Positions 7,504 through 15,878 of a stretch of DNA of 51,617 bases are shown here, piece by piece. Position numbers and translations under genes: made by a program. How positions within the stretch are numbered: the first letter of the stretch is position 1; the number at the start of each line of letters is the position of its first letter. Source of the DNA: Thomasclavelia sp. (GTDB lineage Bacteria > Bacillota_I > Bacilli_A > Erysipelotrichales > Coprobacillaceae); assembly GCA_020025035.1 (NCBI GenBank), contig JAHHSU010000002.1, positions 1 to 51,617 of the forward strand, in the 5' to 3' direction. Below the pieces are notes generated by a model. That model ran no database searches. It saw nothing but the letters and a program-made list of their open reading frames with translations, and had not been told where the DNA came from.

Positions 7504-8643
7504 ATGATATATTTAGACTATACTGCTACTACTCCATTAAATAAGGAAGTACTAGCAACTTATTCTAAGTTACTCAACGACAAATTCGCAAATCCTGATT
7601 CTATCCATCAACTAGGACTAGAAACAGAAATGTTAATGAATCAATCAAGAGAAAAAATTGCAAGTATGTTACGTGTTAAATATGATGAAATTATATTTAC
7701 AAGTGGAGCAAGTGAATCCAATAATACTGCAATTAAAGGAATTGCTTTTGCTTATCAAAATCGTGGAAAACATATTATTACTACAACATGTGAACATTCT
7801 TCAGTTAGTGATACATGTAAACAACTAGAAACTATGTTTGGATATGAAATTACCTATATTCAGGTAAATAAGCATGGACAATTAGATCTAGAACAACTCC
7901 AAAATTCAATTCGTAAAGATACCATACTTGTTTCTTTAATGCATATTAATAATGAAGTTGGTTTTATTAATCCTATTGATAAAGTAATTCAAATCGTTAA
8001 AGAGAAAAATCCACTTGTTAAAATTCACGTAGATATGGTTCAATCATTTGGAAAAGTTCCAATCGATTTAAAACAAATTGACTTAGCAAGTTTTTCAGCA
8101 CATAAAATTTATGGATTAAAAGGAAGTGGACTTTTATATAAAAAAAGTGATTGCAAGTTACTTCCATTAATCAATGGCGGTCAACAAGAATTTCATCTAA
8201 GAGCTGGAACAAGTAACGTCTTTGCTAATATTGTTTTGGCTAAAACAATACGTTTAGCCCTAACTAATATTGAACAAAAATTAAATCATGTGTTAGAATT
8301 AAATCAATTCCTACGAAGTGAACTAGAAAAAATAGAAGGAGTAGTCATTAACACTCCTCTTCAAAATGGTTCTCCATATATTTTAAATGTGTCATTTATT
8401 GGTTACAAACCTGAAGTATTTGTACACGAACTAGAAACTTATGATATCTATGTATCTACACGTTCTGCTTGTTCAACAAAATCTACAAATATGGCTAAAA
8501 CACTACAAATGATGAATGTTCCTAAACCAATAGGAATTAGCGCAATTCGTATTAGTTTATCACACCTTACTTCTAAACAGGATATAAAAATACTAATTGA
8601 TGCAATTTATAAAACAATGAAAAAATTAAAGAAACAGAGGTAA
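7504..8643 (+). CDS. Cysteine desulfurase, NifS/IscS family (ThiI partner)
   Basis: 379-residue PLP enzyme that removes sulfur from cysteine and holds it as a persulfide. It shows the N-terminal MIYLDYTATTPLN, FTSGASESNNTAIKG, the His of TTTCEHSS, the PLP lysine in FSAHKIYG, and the catalytic loop STRSACSTKS with the acceptor Cys. It lies 4 bases ahead of thiI. In B. subtilis the equivalent enzyme NifZ feeds ThiI for 4-thiouridine in tRNA, so the same dedicated role is inferred. Start ATG 7504 has AGGAGATGG upstream. It differs from SufS/IscU-linked enzymes by context, since no suf genes are nearby. Confidence 0.93.
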   Translation: MIYLDYTATTPLNKEVLATYSKLLNDKFANPDSIHQLGLETEMLMNQSREKIASMLRVKYDEIIFTSGASESNNTAIKGIAFAYQNRGKHIITTTCEHSSVSDTCKQLETMFGYEITYIQVNKHGQLDLEQLQNSIRKDTILVSLMHINNEVGFINPIDKVIQIVKEKNPLVKIHVDMVQSFGKVPIDLKQIDLASFSAHKIYGLKGSGLLYKKSDCKLLPLINGGQQEFHLRAGTSNVFANIVLAKTIRLALTNIEQKLNHVLELNQFLRSELEKIEGVVINTPLQNGSPYILNVSFIGYKPEVFVHELETYDIYVSTRSACSTKSTNMAKTLQMMNVPKPIGISAIRISLSHLTSKQDIKILIDAIYKTMKKLKKQR

Positions 8644-8647
8644 TACA

Positions 8648-9844
8648 ATGAAATATGATCATCTATTAGTTCGATTTGGTGAACTAACAACAAAAGGAAA
8701 AAATCGAAAACTATTTATTCAACAACTAGTAAAAAATGTAAAAGTATCATTATCATCATTTAAAGGATTAGAATATCAAAAAACATATGATCGATTATAC
8801 ATCATTTTAAATGACGAACCACAAGAACAAGTAATTGAAAATTTAAAAAATGTTTTTGGAATTCATTCCTTCTCTTTAGCAATCAAAGTTCCTACTAACC
8901 TAGAATCCATTAAAGAGGCTAGTCAATATATTATTGAACATCATGAAGGAAATACATTTAAAATTGATACCAAACGAAATGATAAAGATTTCCCATTGCA
9001 TTCTCAAGAAATCAATAGAGTTATTGCAGGGCATTTATTTCATCACTGCAATAAGCCACTAAAAGTAGATGTACACCATCCTGAAATTCTTATTAAAATT
9101 GAGTTACGTAAAGAATTTAGTTATATCATGAATGATGTTGTAAAAGGAGCAGGTGGATATCCTGTAGGAATTGGATCTAAAGCACTATTAATGCTTTCAG
9201 GTGGAATTGATTCTCCAGTGGCTGGATATCTTACCTTAAAACGAGGAGTCAATATTGAATGTATTCATTTTGCTTCTCCCCCTTATACTAGTGAAAGAGC
9301 AAAAGAAAAAGTCATTCAATTAGTTAGACAACTCACTAAATATACCCCTACTATTCGATTACACATTGTTCCTTTTACTAACCTACAACTTAAAATATAC
9401 GAACATTGTGATCCTTCTTATACAATGACTTGCATGAGAAGAATGATGTATCGTATTGCTCAAGAAATAGCAAAACAAAATCATTGTCTAGCATTAGCTA
9501 GCGGAGAAAGTATCGGACAAGTAGCTTCTCAAACATTAGAAAGTATGAATGTCATTAATGAAGTAACCAATATGCCAATGATTAGACCAGTAGTATGCCT
9601 TGACAAACTAGAAATCATTGATATTGCTAAAAAAATAAATACTTATGATATCTCTATTGAACCATATGAAGATTGTTGTACAATTTTTACTCCTAGACAA
9701 CCTGCAACCAAACCACGTTTACATCGTGTTAAAGAGTATGAAGAACGTTTTGATTTTAACACAATGATTAAAGATTGTGTTGAACATACTCAAACCATTA
9801 CAATTACTGCATCAGATCCTCGTGAGCATGAAGATTTATTCTAA
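8648..9844 (+). CDS. thiI: tRNA 4-thiouridine synthase ThiI
   Basis: 398-residue tRNA sulfurtransferase that adenylates U8 and inserts sulfur; in some species it also serves thiamine thiazole synthesis. Order of domains: N-terminal ferredoxin-like region (about 1-60), THUMP (about 60-165), and an adenylating PP-loop domain from 175, with LMLSGGIDSPVAGYL as the PP-loop and the Cys-containing MTCMRRMMYRIA. The protein ends soon after DCCTIFTPRQPATKP and has no C-terminal rhodanese domain, as in other Bacillota. Hence sulfur is probably handed over directly by the adjacent desulfurase. It is translationally close to that gene (4-base gap). A strong hairpin terminator follows. Confidence 0.96.
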   Translation: MKYDHLLVRFGELTTKGKNRKLFIQQLVKNVKVSLSSFKGLEYQKTYDRLYIILNDEPQEQVIENLKNVFGIHSFSLAIKVPTNLESIKEASQYIIEHHEGNTFKIDTKRNDKDFPLHSQEINRVIAGHLFHHCNKPLKVDVHHPEILIKIELRKEFSYIMNDVVKGAGGYPVGIGSKALLMLSGGIDSPVAGYLTLKRGVNIECIHFASPPYTSERAKEKVIQLVRQLTKYTPTIRLHIVPFTNLQLKIYEHCDPSYTMTCMRRMMYRIAQEIAKQNHCLALASGESIGQVASQTLESMNVINEVTNMPMIRPVVCLDKLEIIDIAKKINTYDISIEPYEDCCTIFTPRQPATKPRLHRVKEYEERFDFNTMIKDCVEHTQTITITASDPREHEDLF

Positions 9845-9875
9845 AAAGTGATTTAAATAAAAAATCACTTTTTTT
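9843..9875 (+). terminator. Terminator after thiI
   Basis: AAAAAGTGATTT at 9843-9854 pairs with AAATCACTTTTT at 9862-9873, followed by more T residues. Confidence 0.8.
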
Positions 9876-9884
9876 ATTTTTAAA

Positions 9885-9913
9885 GTATATATTTTTTAAA
9901 TAGAGACAAAATA
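9885..9913 (+). promoter_or_regulatory. Candidate sigma-G promoter of the SASP gene
   Basis: GTATA at 9885-9889 and CAAAATA at 9907-9913 are 17 bases apart, close to the forespore pattern (GYATR ... CAnnnTA). They stand 24 bases before the SASP start. The match is short and AT-rich, so support comes mainly from the gene type. Confidence 0.4.
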
Positions 9914-9936
9914 ATCATGTAAGGACGGTGAAACAA

Positions 9937-10122
9937 ATGAAACAAGCTAAAAATTCAAGAAATTTAACTACCCCAGAATCTAAACAGTCAGTAGACCAAA
10001 TGAAATACGAGATTGCAAATGAATTTGGTGTCAGTTTAGGTGCTGAGGCAACTGCAAGAGAAAATGGTTCAGTAGGTGGAGAAATTACGAAACGTTTGGT
10101 AAAAAAAGGCCAAGAAAAATAA
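9937..10122 (+). CDS. Small acid-soluble spore protein, alpha/beta type
   Basis: 61-residue DNA-binding protein that coats and protects spore DNA and is degraded at germination as an amino-acid source. The diagnostic region KYEIANEFGV (germination-protease site) and GAEATARENGSVGGEITKRLV are present. A GTG nine bases upstream is an alternative start, but ATG 9937 with GGTG spaced 6-7 bases is preferred. It is a single-gene unit between two terminators, as usual for forespore genes. Together with yabG and spoIVFA/B it shows that the organism makes endospores. Confidence 0.95.
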   Translation: MKQAKNSRNLTTPESKQSVDQMKYEIANEFGVSLGAEATARENGSVGGEITKRLVKKGQEK

Positions 10123-10131
10123 AGTGAACCT

Positions 10132-10167
10132 AAAAAGGTTATAGTTTAAAAAACTATAACTTTTTTT
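10132..10167 (+). terminator. Terminator after the SASP gene
   Basis: GTTATAGTTT at 10138-10147 pairs with AAACTATAAC at 10151-10160, followed by seven T residues: a strong intrinsic terminator. Confidence 0.85.
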
Positions 10168-10168
10168 A

Positions 10169-10197
10169 TTGTAAAAATAAAAAGATTGCTACATAAT
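10169..10197 (+). promoter_or_regulatory. Promoter of nrnA
   Basis: TTGTAA at 10169-10174 and CATAAT at 10192-10197 with a 17-base spacer lie 28 bases before the start codon. The promoter probably also drives the downstream two-component genes. Confidence 0.5.
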
Positions 10198-10224
10198 AGA
10201 ATTACAAGATAGGAGGGAAAACAT

Positions 10225-11172
10225 ATGGATACATTTTGGGATACAATACAAAAATATGACAACATATTGATTTATCGACACATTCAACCAGACTTTGATG
10301 CTTTAGGATCACAATATGGACTAGCGAGTATGATTCAACAATTATATCCATCTAAAAAAGTATATCTTAAAGGAGAAAAAAATCATGATTTATTTCAAAA
10401 AATGAATATCCAATATCATGACGATTTACCACAAGATATGCATAACTCTTTAGCAATTGTTTTAGACACAGCAAACCACGAAAGAATTGATTCACAAGAT
10501 TATAAACAATGTGATTATATTTTAAAAGTTGATCATCATATCATTGTTGATTCTTTTGGAGATACAAACATAGAATGTCCAAATAAATCATCTACTTCTC
10601 AAATAATTGCAGAATTATATATGAATCATCATTTAACTAAACTAAATAAAGATGCAGCTACTTTATTATATTATGGAATGATTGCAGATTCTAATCGTTT
10701 TTTATATCGAAATACTGATGCTTCTACAATGCAAGCTGCAAGCTATTTATTAGAATGTGGCATTGATATCGATAAAATCTATCAAAATCTTTATACAAAA
10801 TCAGAAAAGGATTTACAAATTCATCGATACATACTTAATCATTATCAGCGTACTAAACAAGGTGTAGCTTATTATATTTTAACAACGAATGATCTTAATA
10901 CTTTAAATATAAGTCGTTCTAAAGGATCAGATTTTGTAAATATTCTTGCTAATATTGAAGAATATCCTATATGGCTTGCTGTTACACAAAATGATGAAAA
11001 TAATACTTGGAGAGTCAGTATTCGAAGCCGTAATATTGCCATCAATGAAATTGCCACTAAATATCATGGTGGTGGCCACCAACTAGCTGCTGGAGCAACA
11101 CTGTCTAATATCCAACAACTTGATTCCTTATTAAAGGATTTAGACAATCTTATACAAGAGTATCATTTATGA
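10225..11172 (+). CDS. nrnA: DHH-DHHA1 phosphoesterase, NrnA-type nanoRNase/pAp phosphatase
   Basis: 315-residue manganese phosphoesterase that degrades 2-5 nt RNA fragments and often 3'-phosphoadenosine 5'-phosphate. Motifs: RHIQPDFDALGS (motif I with DxD), LDTANHERID (motif II), KVDHH (the DHH signature), STSQIIAELY, and in the C-terminal DHHA1 domain HGGGHQLAAGAT that binds substrate. Length matches NrnA (about 313), not the larger GdpP or RecJ. AGGAGG stands before the ATG. The response-regulator gene follows after 39 bases, likely in one transcript. Other small DHH enzymes are hard to tell apart without biochemical data. Confidence 0.9.
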   Translation: MDTFWDTIQKYDNILIYRHIQPDFDALGSQYGLASMIQQLYPSKKVYLKGEKNHDLFQKMNIQYHDDLPQDMHNSLAIVLDTANHERIDSQDYKQCDYILKVDHHIIVDSFGDTNIECPNKSSTSQIIAELYMNHHLTKLNKDAATLLYYGMIADSNRFLYRNTDASTMQAASYLLECGIDIDKIYQNLYTKSEKDLQIHRYILNHYQRTKQGVAYYILTTNDLNTLNISRSKGSDFVNILANIEEYPIWLAVTQNDENNTWRVSIRSRNIAINEIATKYHGGGHQLAAGATLSNIQQLDSLLKDLDNLIQEYHL

Positions 11173-11211
11173 TACTCCTTATTTAGATACATAAAAAAGG
11201 AGAAAATAACT

Positions 11212-11895
11212 ATGGAAATTAAAATACTAGTTGTTGATGATGAAGAACATATACGAAAACTCATTCAATTTTATCTCAACAAATTTGGTTTTGAAACAAT
11301 TGAAGCAAATAATGGTCAAATGGCATTAGATATCATAGAAAACAAACATATTGATCTAATTGTTGTTGATATTATGATGCCTATAATGGATGGCTACGAA
11401 TTTGTATCTCAAGTAAAAAAAATACGCGATATTCCTACCATCATGTTAACAGCAAAAGATTCTCCTATTGATAAATTAAAAGGATTTGATCTTGGGATTG
11501 ATGATTATGTAGTTAAACCATTTCACGGAGAAGTTTTAGTTGCCCGTATAAAATCTATTCTTAAACGATACAATATAAATGCTAATCATATAATCACTAT
11601 CCAAAATACTATTTTAGATGGTAAAAACTATCTCATACAATATAATGATGAAGTCATCCATTTACCACTAAAGCAATTTGAAATTGTATTTGAAATGGCA
11701 AAAGAACCTAATCATATCTTTTCAAGAGAAACACTGATTGAACGTATTTGGGGAATGGATTATGATGGATTTGATCGAACTGTAGATGTTCATATTAAAC
11801 GTATTAGAGAAAATCTTCGACATATAGAAGACTTTCAAATTATAACTGTTAGAGGATTAGGCTATAAATTAGAATTAAAAGGAAAAGAAAAATGA
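11212..11895 (+). CDS. OmpR/PhoB-type response regulator
   Basis: 227 residues: receiver domain 1-120 with acidic pair D9-D10, phosphoacceptor D53 in VVDIMMP, Thr 80 and K102 in VVKPF; C-terminal winged-helix DNA-binding domain (about 130-225) with RETLIERIWG and FDRTVDVHIKRIR. It is the partner of the kinase that follows, which it overlaps by 4 bases (ATGA). The signal and regulon are unknown. It lies directly downstream of nrnA and runs convergently toward spoIVFB. Confidence 0.93.
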   Translation: MEIKILVVDDEEHIRKLIQFYLNKFGFETIEANNGQMALDIIENKHIDLIVVDIMMPIMDGYEFVSQVKKIRDIPTIMLTAKDSPIDKLKGFDLGIDDYVVKPFHGEVLVARIKSILKRYNINANHIITIQNTILDGKNYLIQYNDEVIHLPLKQFEIVFEMAKEPNHIFSRETLIERIWGMDYDGFDRTVDVHIKRIRENLRHIEDFQIITVRGLGYKLELKGKEK

Positions 11896-13253
11896 AAACA
11901 ATTTACAGAAAAATTATTTTTGGATTTATATTAAGTATTATGATTGGTTTTTCTTTTACAAGCTATTTTTTAATACAAAATAATAGTGAAGAGTTATCTC
12001 AATTTACAGAAGCAGAGTTATATGACTCCTTAAAACTAATTACTAAACAAATCCAAAATAGCAATCAAGACACACTAACTAACGTTCTTACAGACATTTA
12101 TGAATCACTTAACGTAAATATTTGCTTATATTATGACAATCAACAACAATACACAATAGGTAATTTTTATCATAATCAAAAATTAGATAATGCAATGAAT
12201 GATCTTTTTTACCAATACGTTAACAAAATTAACATACGTGATTTTCATTATCAAACAATTGGATGCAAGATTGACTTAGAAAACCATCATGATGTATACT
12301 TATTCATTCAAAAAAACATCTATAAACAAGATGCTCTGATTACAAAAATTGTAATCACTACAGTATTATTTGTCTTTTTAATAGGTGGAATAATTTTTTT
12401 AATGATTGCAGATGTCATTGTAAAACCAATTGAAAAACTTACTAAAGCAACCAATGAACTAGCAAATGGTAATTACGATACTGTAGTAGTTACTAATGGA
12501 AAAGATGAAATATCAAAATTAAGTCAAAGTTTTAATTATATGATTCAATGTCTTGCAAAAAATGAGCAATTAAGACAACAATTTATTTCAGATGTATCTC
12601 ATGAGTTTCAAACACCACTAACTTCGATTCAAGGTTTTGCTACTATTTTAAAAGAAGAAAATCTTACTCAAGAACAATACCAAGAATATGCCAATATTAT
12701 TTTAAATGAAAGTGAACGTCTTTCTAAACTTAGTAAAAATATGTTACAACTTACAATGATGGATCAAGAGAATTTATTAGAAACAAGCTATTATTCTTTA
12801 ACTACACAATTAACACGCGTCATTGCAACATTACAAGAATCTGCTAAGTATAAAAATATTCTAGTAGTATCAAATTTCCCAAAAAAAGATATTCAAATAT
12901 ATGCTGATGAAAACAAATTAGAACAAGTATGGATTAATGTAATAGGGAATGCTATCAAATATACCAATCCTAATGGTAAAGTAACTATTGTACTAACTAA
13001 AAACACAAAAAACATTGAAATTTCTATTCAAGATACAGGAATTGGAATTGCTAAAGAAAACTTACCACATATCTTTGAAAGATTTTATAGAGAAGATAAA
13101 TCAAGAAGTATTGGTGGAAACGGACTTGGTCTATCTATTGTAAAACGTATCGTAAATTTGCACCATGGAAATATTCATGTAAATTCTACCATTCAAGTAG
13201 GTTCTATTTTTACCATCACTTTGCCTATTCAACCAAATAAAGTTAATCATTAA
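11892..13253 (+). CDS. Sensor histidine kinase
   Basis: 453-residue membrane kinase. Transmembrane segments at about 8-28 and 152-173 flank an extracytoplasmic sensor region of about 120 residues with no family I recognise. HAMP spans about 175-225, HisKA has H237 in SDVSHEFQTPLTS, and the HATPase has WINVIGNAIKYTN (N box), DTGIGIAKENLPHIFERFYRED (split here: G1/F boxes) and NGLGLSIVKRI (G2). It phosphorylates the response regulator encoded just upstream. HEFQTP replaces the more common HELRTP, still a phosphatase-competent type. The gene ends 2 bases short of convergent spoIVFB with no clear terminator between. Confidence 0.93.
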   Translation: MKTIYRKIIFGFILSIMIGFSFTSYFLIQNNSEELSQFTEAELYDSLKLITKQIQNSNQDTLTNVLTDIYESLNVNICLYYDNQQQYTIGNFYHNQKLDNAMNDLFYQYVNKINIRDFHYQTIGCKIDLENHHDVYLFIQKNIYKQDALITKIVITTVLFVFLIGGIIFLMIADVIVKPIEKLTKATNELANGNYDTVVVTNGKDEISKLSQSFNYMIQCLAKNEQLRQQFISDVSHEFQTPLTSIQGFATILKEENLTQEQYQEYANIILNESERLSKLSKNMLQLTMMDQENLLETSYYSLTTQLTRVIATLQESAKYKNILVVSNFPKKDIQIYADENKLEQVWINVIGNAIKYTNPNGKVTIVLTKNTKNIEISIQDTGIGIAKENLPHIFERFYREDKSRSIGGNGLGLSIVKRIVNLHHGNIHVNSTIQVGSIFTITLPIQPNKVNH

Positions 13254-13255
13254 CA

Positions 13256-13960
13256 TTAATACTTATTTGAAGTATAAACGTTATAATATGGACGATATAA
13301 AGAATACCCTTTATTCAATTTGATTTTAGAATAGGTAACATATCGGTTACGTAAATACAATAAACGATAATACATATCTTGATAATGAAGCAAATATTTT
13401 ACTTGTTGAATAACTAAATATACAAATACAATAAAACTTTCAATTTCCATATAAAAATAGATTAGTAAACTTAAACAAATGATAGAAACTATTCCAGCAA
13501 TCAGTAACGTCAATTTATAAGGAAATAGATAAGAGAGTATTGCCGTAAATATTTTATTACCGTCTAAAGGATAAATAGGTAAACAATTAAACAAGAACAT
13601 CAATTGATTAATTAAACTAGCATAATGATATAAGTCATGACCTAAATAATAAGGGCCTATCCATTTTAAAAATGCTCCTATTACAATATGACTTAAAGGA
13701 CCCATACTACTTACCAACATTTCTTTTAATACATGATAGTTTCCATAGTCAATGATTTCTAAAAATGCACCAAAAGGAAGTAATGTGATACCTCCTATTG
13801 TAAATCTAAAAAAATATGCCATCAATAGATGACACATTTCATGAATTAATACTATCAAAAATATGGCAATGTAATACTTTAAAACGCCACAATACCAAGC
13901 TAATCCTAAATACAAAAAAGTTGTAATGTGTACTTTAAATATATTGTTTTGCCTCTTCAT
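13256..13960 (-). CDS. spoIVFB: SpoIVFB-like intramembrane metalloprotease (site-2 protease)
   Basis: M50 protease which in Bacillus cleaves pro-sigma-K in the mother-cell membrane around the forespore. Zinc motif HEMCH at residues 40-44 and the distal metal ligand D133 in NCLPIYPLDG are in membrane segments; the usual DGG is DGN here. About 234 residues and six hydrophobic segments; it stops without the CBS domain present in B. subtilis SpoIVFB (288 residues). Start choice: ATG 13960 follows GGAGG at 14 bases and matches the family N terminus; ATG 13981 is also possible. It overlaps the end of spoIVFA, so the two are translationally coupled, as expected for an enzyme and its inhibitor. Confidence 0.88.
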   Translation of the reverse strand: MKRQNNIFKVHITTFLYLGLAWYCGVLKYYIAIFLIVLIHEMCHLLMAYFFRFTIGGITLLPFGAFLEIIDYGNYHVLKEMLVSSMGPLSHIVIGAFLKWIGPYYLGHDLYHYASLINQLMFLFNCLPIYPLDGNKIFTAILSYLFPYKLTLLIAGIVSIICLSLLIYFYMEIESFIVFVYLVIQQVKYLLHYQDMYYRLLYLRNRYVTYSKIKLNKGYSLYRPYYNVYTSNKY

Positions 13961-14513
13961 AACTAATTTCTTTTCCTCCATATTCAAATATAATCATGAT
14001 ATTTTCATCATAGGAACCAATCGTTTCATTCATTTTGACATAATCATACAACTCCATATCTAAATGACTAATTTTCCCGTAAGTAATTTTTACACCACTA
14101 ATTCCTTGAATAGTAAGATAGTTTCCTAATATATCTTGATTACCTATATAAACAACTGTTCCTTCATCTAATGTTTTTACTTCATTTGAATTTGATTTAT
14201 ACAAATTTTTTTCAATATGTTGATAATCGACTCTTTCTACTACTGGAATATCAAATGATTCCAACTTTAAAAATGGCATAAGCCACTTAGTAAAGGTTTG
14301 TTTAAATTGTTCCATCTCTATATTTTGGAAAAGAAATTGTTTCAACATTGTATGATTAGGATGAATTTTAAAATAAGTCATTGTAGAAATTCCAATGACC
14401 ATGGCTACCATGATTTTAATTGTTAGATTATAAAACTTTTTAAAATGTCTGTCATTTAAAACGTGTTTTTTTCTTTGTTTCATTCTTCTTTTGATGTACT
14501 CTACTTCATTCAT
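13935..14513 (-). CDS. spoIVFA: SpoIVFA-like, degenerate M23-type inhibitor of SpoIVFB
   Basis: 192-residue predicted mother-cell membrane protein. A basic N-terminal cytosolic stretch (KRRMKQRKKH) precedes one transmembrane segment (about 32-48). The C-terminal third, from DEGTVVYIGNQ to the end, has the fold signature of an M23 peptidase (LysM-like lytic domain) but without the zinc-binding His residues. That is the pattern of SpoIVFA, which anchors and restrains SpoIVFB until it is cleaved by SpoIVB. It lies immediately upstream of spoIVFB, overlapping it. AGGAGGGATC is a good ribosome site. The protein is shorter than B. subtilis SpoIVFA (264). Confidence 0.85.
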   Translation of the reverse strand: MNEVEYIKRRMKQRKKHVLNDRHFKKFYNLTIKIMVAMVIGISTMTYFKIHPNHTMLKQFLFQNIEMEQFKQTFTKWLMPFLKLESFDIPVVERVDYQHIEKNLYKSNSNEVKTLDEGTVVYIGNQDILGNYLTIQGISGVKITYGKISHLDMELYDYVKMNETIGSYDENIMIIFEYGGKEISYEEAKQYI

Positions 14514-14533
14514 TGATGATCCCTCCTTATTCT

Positions 14534-14541
14534 ACTATATG
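14534..14541 (-). promoter_or_regulatory. Candidate sigma-E -10 element for spoIVFAB
   Basis: On the minus strand CATATAGT resembles the sigma-E -10 (CATACANT) and lies 21 bases before the spoIVFA ATG. The -35 side is AT-rich without a clear match, so this is tentative. Confidence 0.3.
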
Positions 14542-14691
14542 TTAGATTTAAAAAATCTTTCATCCTAAAATACATTGATGAGTACTTAAAATATATAAGT
14601 TAAAATATCATTGTAAATTTGCATTAAAAGTTATAAATGAAACATCAAAAGAATAAAATAATACTTGTATACTAATTAAATTGAACAAGGT

Positions 14692-14750
14692 AATAAAAAA
14701 TGGTATAGATATAAAAATAACATAACATGTTATTCTAATTCTATACCATT
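14692..14750 (-). terminator. Orphan terminator-like hairpin
   Basis: AATGGTATAGA at 14699-14709 pairs with TCTATACCATT at 14740-14750, and a second palindrome sits inside the loop (ATAACATAACATGTTAT region). On the minus strand the stem runs into TTTTTTATT. No gene ends here, so it may terminate a small RNA or be a relic. Confidence 0.5.
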
Positions 14751-14948
14751 GTTTTAATTATTTAATTTGTCTACTTAACAAGGGATATATCACAAAACAA
14801 TTTTGTTATAAAATTGACTTATATCATAAATAAATCTGCTTTAATAATGCTATATGTTATGTGTCATTGATTGATATTTGTTGATTATATACAACATATA
14901 TATGTGCAAAATGACCATTTCAAAATATATAATATACATAAAGTAAAT

Positions 14949-14984
14949 AAAAATCATAAGAGTATATAATCCCTTATGATTTTT
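14949..14984 (-). terminator. Terminator of the mreCD-minCD operon
   Basis: AAAAATCATAAG (14949-14960) pairs with CTTATGATTTTT (14973-14984) around a 12-base loop, 80 bases beyond the minD stop, with T residues on both strands. Confidence 0.65.
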
Positions 14985-15064
14985 TATTCCTAAAATAACA
15001 ACTACAACACTCTACTTATTCATTAAGATAAACATATCTATATAATAATTACTTATAAATAGAC

Positions 15065-15859
15065 TTATGAAATTGAAGTATTAAAATTTAATAGTCGTTG
15101 AATAATCCCTTGTTTTTTAGGAACAACAAATGGTACACTTTTTCCTTCCATTCGCTCTACAATATTAGTAAAACACTGAGAAATAATACTTTGCTTATTT
15201 GTAAAAATAGGTACACCTTTATTATTAGCTTCAATCATTAAATGATCTTCATACACAATTCCTAAAACTGGCAACGATAAAATGTCTATTGCATCATCTA
15301 TCGTTAAACATCTTTGACTAGAAATGTCTTCATTATTCACTTTATTAATAATCATTGAAATATGATGAATACCTTCTTTCATTAATAACCCTACTACTCT
15401 ATCTGCATCACGTAAAGAAGCAATATCTAAATTTACTACTACAATAGCTTCTTTAACAAGAGAAATAGCATAAGAAAATCCTTTTTCAACACCAGCAGGA
15501 CTATCAATAATAATATAATCATATTTTAATTTAATAATATTAATTAAATTTTTTAAATGTTCAACATCCATTTCTTTAAATTGTAATGATTTACATGCAG
15601 GAAGTAAAGATAGGTTTGAATAGCGCTTGTCTTTAATTAATGCTTGTTCTACACTACAATTTCCATCAACAATATCTTGCATATCATAAATTGTCCTATT
15701 TTCTAATCCTAACATGACATCTAAGTTTTTTAATCCAAAATCTGCATCTATTAAACAAACATGATAACCTTTATCACATAATGAATACGCCAAATTAACA
15801 CTGACACTACTTTTTCCTACGCCACCTTTTCCTGAGGTAACTACAATTGTTTTTGCCAT
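15065..15859 (-). CDS. minD: Septum site-determining ATPase MinD
   Basis: 264-residue deviant Walker ATPase which, with MinC, keeps FtsZ from polymerising away from mid-cell. N-terminal TSGKGGVGKSSVSVNLA (signature Lys 10-11 region), LIDADFGLKNLDVMLGL (Walker A') and IIIDSPAGVEKG (Walker B) are clear. The last residues, KKQGIIQRLLNF, form the amphipathic membrane-targeting helix. An upstream TTG is in frame, but ATG 15859 with GGGGG 7 bases away is preferred. It is 19 bases downstream of minC at the end of mreCD-minCD. No minE is present; a DivIVA/MinJ-type positional system would be expected but is not in the window. Confidence 0.96.
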   Translation of the reverse strand: MAKTIVVTSGKGGVGKSSVSVNLAYSLCDKGYHVCLIDADFGLKNLDVMLGLENRTIYDMQDIVDGNCSVEQALIKDKRYSNLSLLPACKSLQFKEMDVEHLKNLINIIKLKYDYIIIDSPAGVEKGFSYAISLVKEAIVVVNLDIASLRDADRVVGLLMKEGIHHISMIINKVNNEDISSQRCLTIDDAIDILSLPVLGIVYEDHLMIEANNKGVPIFTNKQSIISQCFTNIVERMEGKSVPFVVPKKQGIIQRLLNFNTSIS

Positions 15860-15878
15860 ATTCAATCCCCCTTTTTCA

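Larger units (their letters stand above)
14514..15064. other. 551-bp gap between minD and spoIVFA
   Basis: In Bacillus these genes are near neighbours; here the gap holds no convincing ORF. It contains the minD terminator (14949-14984), a second long hairpin with a minus-strand T run (14699-14750), and the candidate spoIVFA promoter. The stretch between the two hairpins (about 14751-14948) is AT-rich and of unknown content. Confidence 0.6.
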
